Shown piece after piece: positions 5,005 through 5,059 of a DNA stretch of 5,059 nucleotides (position 1 is the stretch's first letter; each line of letters opens with the position of its first letter). Origin of the DNA: an uncultured Clostridia bacterium (GTDB lineage: Bacteria; Bacillota; Clostridia; Oscillospirales; Oscillospiraceae). The translations under genes and the position numbers were made by a program. The notes below the pieces were generated by a model that did not search any database, was not told the DNA's origin, and was given only the letters and a program-made list of their open reading frames with translations. The stretch spans positions 1-5,059 of the forward strand of contig CAMVJF010000138.1 in the NCBI GenBank assembly GCA_947167725.1, written 5' to 3'.

Positions 5005-5059
5005 TTAATCTTCTCCCCAGAGAAGCGCGCAGCGGACCGCCTTGTCCCAGCCCTTGATG
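5005..5059 (-). CDS. C-terminal fragment of a probable glycerol kinase
   Basis: Only the last 17 full codons and a TAA stop (5007-5005) lie in the window; the gene continues beyond the right edge. The peptide is IKGWDKAVRCALLWGED. It resembles the C-terminal tail of glycerol kinase, as in Escherichia coli GlpK, where GWKKAVKRAMAWEE lies near the end: glycine-tryptophan, lysine-alanine-valine, then tryptophan and acidic residues fall in the same places. Glycerol kinase makes sn-glycerol-3-phosphate from glycerol and ATP in the cytoplasm. If correct, it places glycerol phosphate supply next to the phosphatase and two genes away from the dehydrogenase. The match is short and recalled from memory; another FGGY-family kinase or an unrelated protein is possible. 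No ordinary terminator follows the stop before the repeat element. Confidence 0.55.
   Translation of the reverse strand, partial: IKGWDKAVRCALLWGED

Overview
The window is high-GC bacterial DNA with Shine-Dalgarno sites of the GGAGG type ahead of every gene whose start is visible, sigma-70-like promoters and a clear intrinsic terminator. Together with a bacterial glycerol-1-phosphate dehydrogenase, this suggests a high-GC member of the Firmicutes, probably a Clostridia lineage. That assignment is inference; no taxonomic marker gene is present.

Layout from left to right. (1) Positions 1-256, minus strand: the N-terminal 85 codons of a 5-formyltetrahydrofolate cyclo-ligase, cut by the window edge. 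(2) Positions 257-404: a compact divergent promoter region. Both promoters use the same -10 hexamer (TATGCT), set in a perfect 10-bp inverted repeat around a shared dyad centre near position 322. (3) Positions 405-1640, plus strand: a glycerol-1-phosphate dehydrogenase of the EgsA/AraM type, followed by a strong hairpin terminator that can act in both directions. (4) Positions 1696-1929, minus strand: a small zinc-ribbon protein of unknown function, convergent with the dehydrogenase. (5) Positions 2069-3919, minus strand: a membrane GT39/PMT-type glycosyltransferase with a discoidin-like domain inserted near its N terminus. (6) Positions 3989-4804, minus strand: a NagD/AraL-type HAD-IIA phosphatase, 69 bp upstream of the glycosyltransferase and separated from it by a GC-rich hairpin. 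(7) Positions 4856-4965: a 110-bp MITE-like element with arms of inverted, degenerate 7-bp repeats and a core of three small palindromes. (8) Positions 5005-5059, minus strand: the last 17 codons of a gene whose C terminus resembles that of glycerol kinase.

Gene logic. Three genes point to glycerol phosphates: the probable glycerol kinase tail, a HAD-IIA phosphatase of a family that includes glycerol-phosphate and sugar-phosphate phosphatases, and a glycerol-1-phosphate dehydrogenase. The phosphatase/dehydrogenase pairing recalls the AraL/AraM pair in the Bacillus subtilis arabinose operon, although here the two genes lie on opposite strands. The phosphatase and PMT genes probably form a short transcription unit, possibly extending to the zinc-ribbon gene. 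Most of this is ordinary metabolism. The least explained parts are the symmetric divergent promoter, the heptad-repeat element and the discoidin-like insertion in the PMT protein. I found no CRISPR array, tRNA, rRNA, transposase or phage gene.
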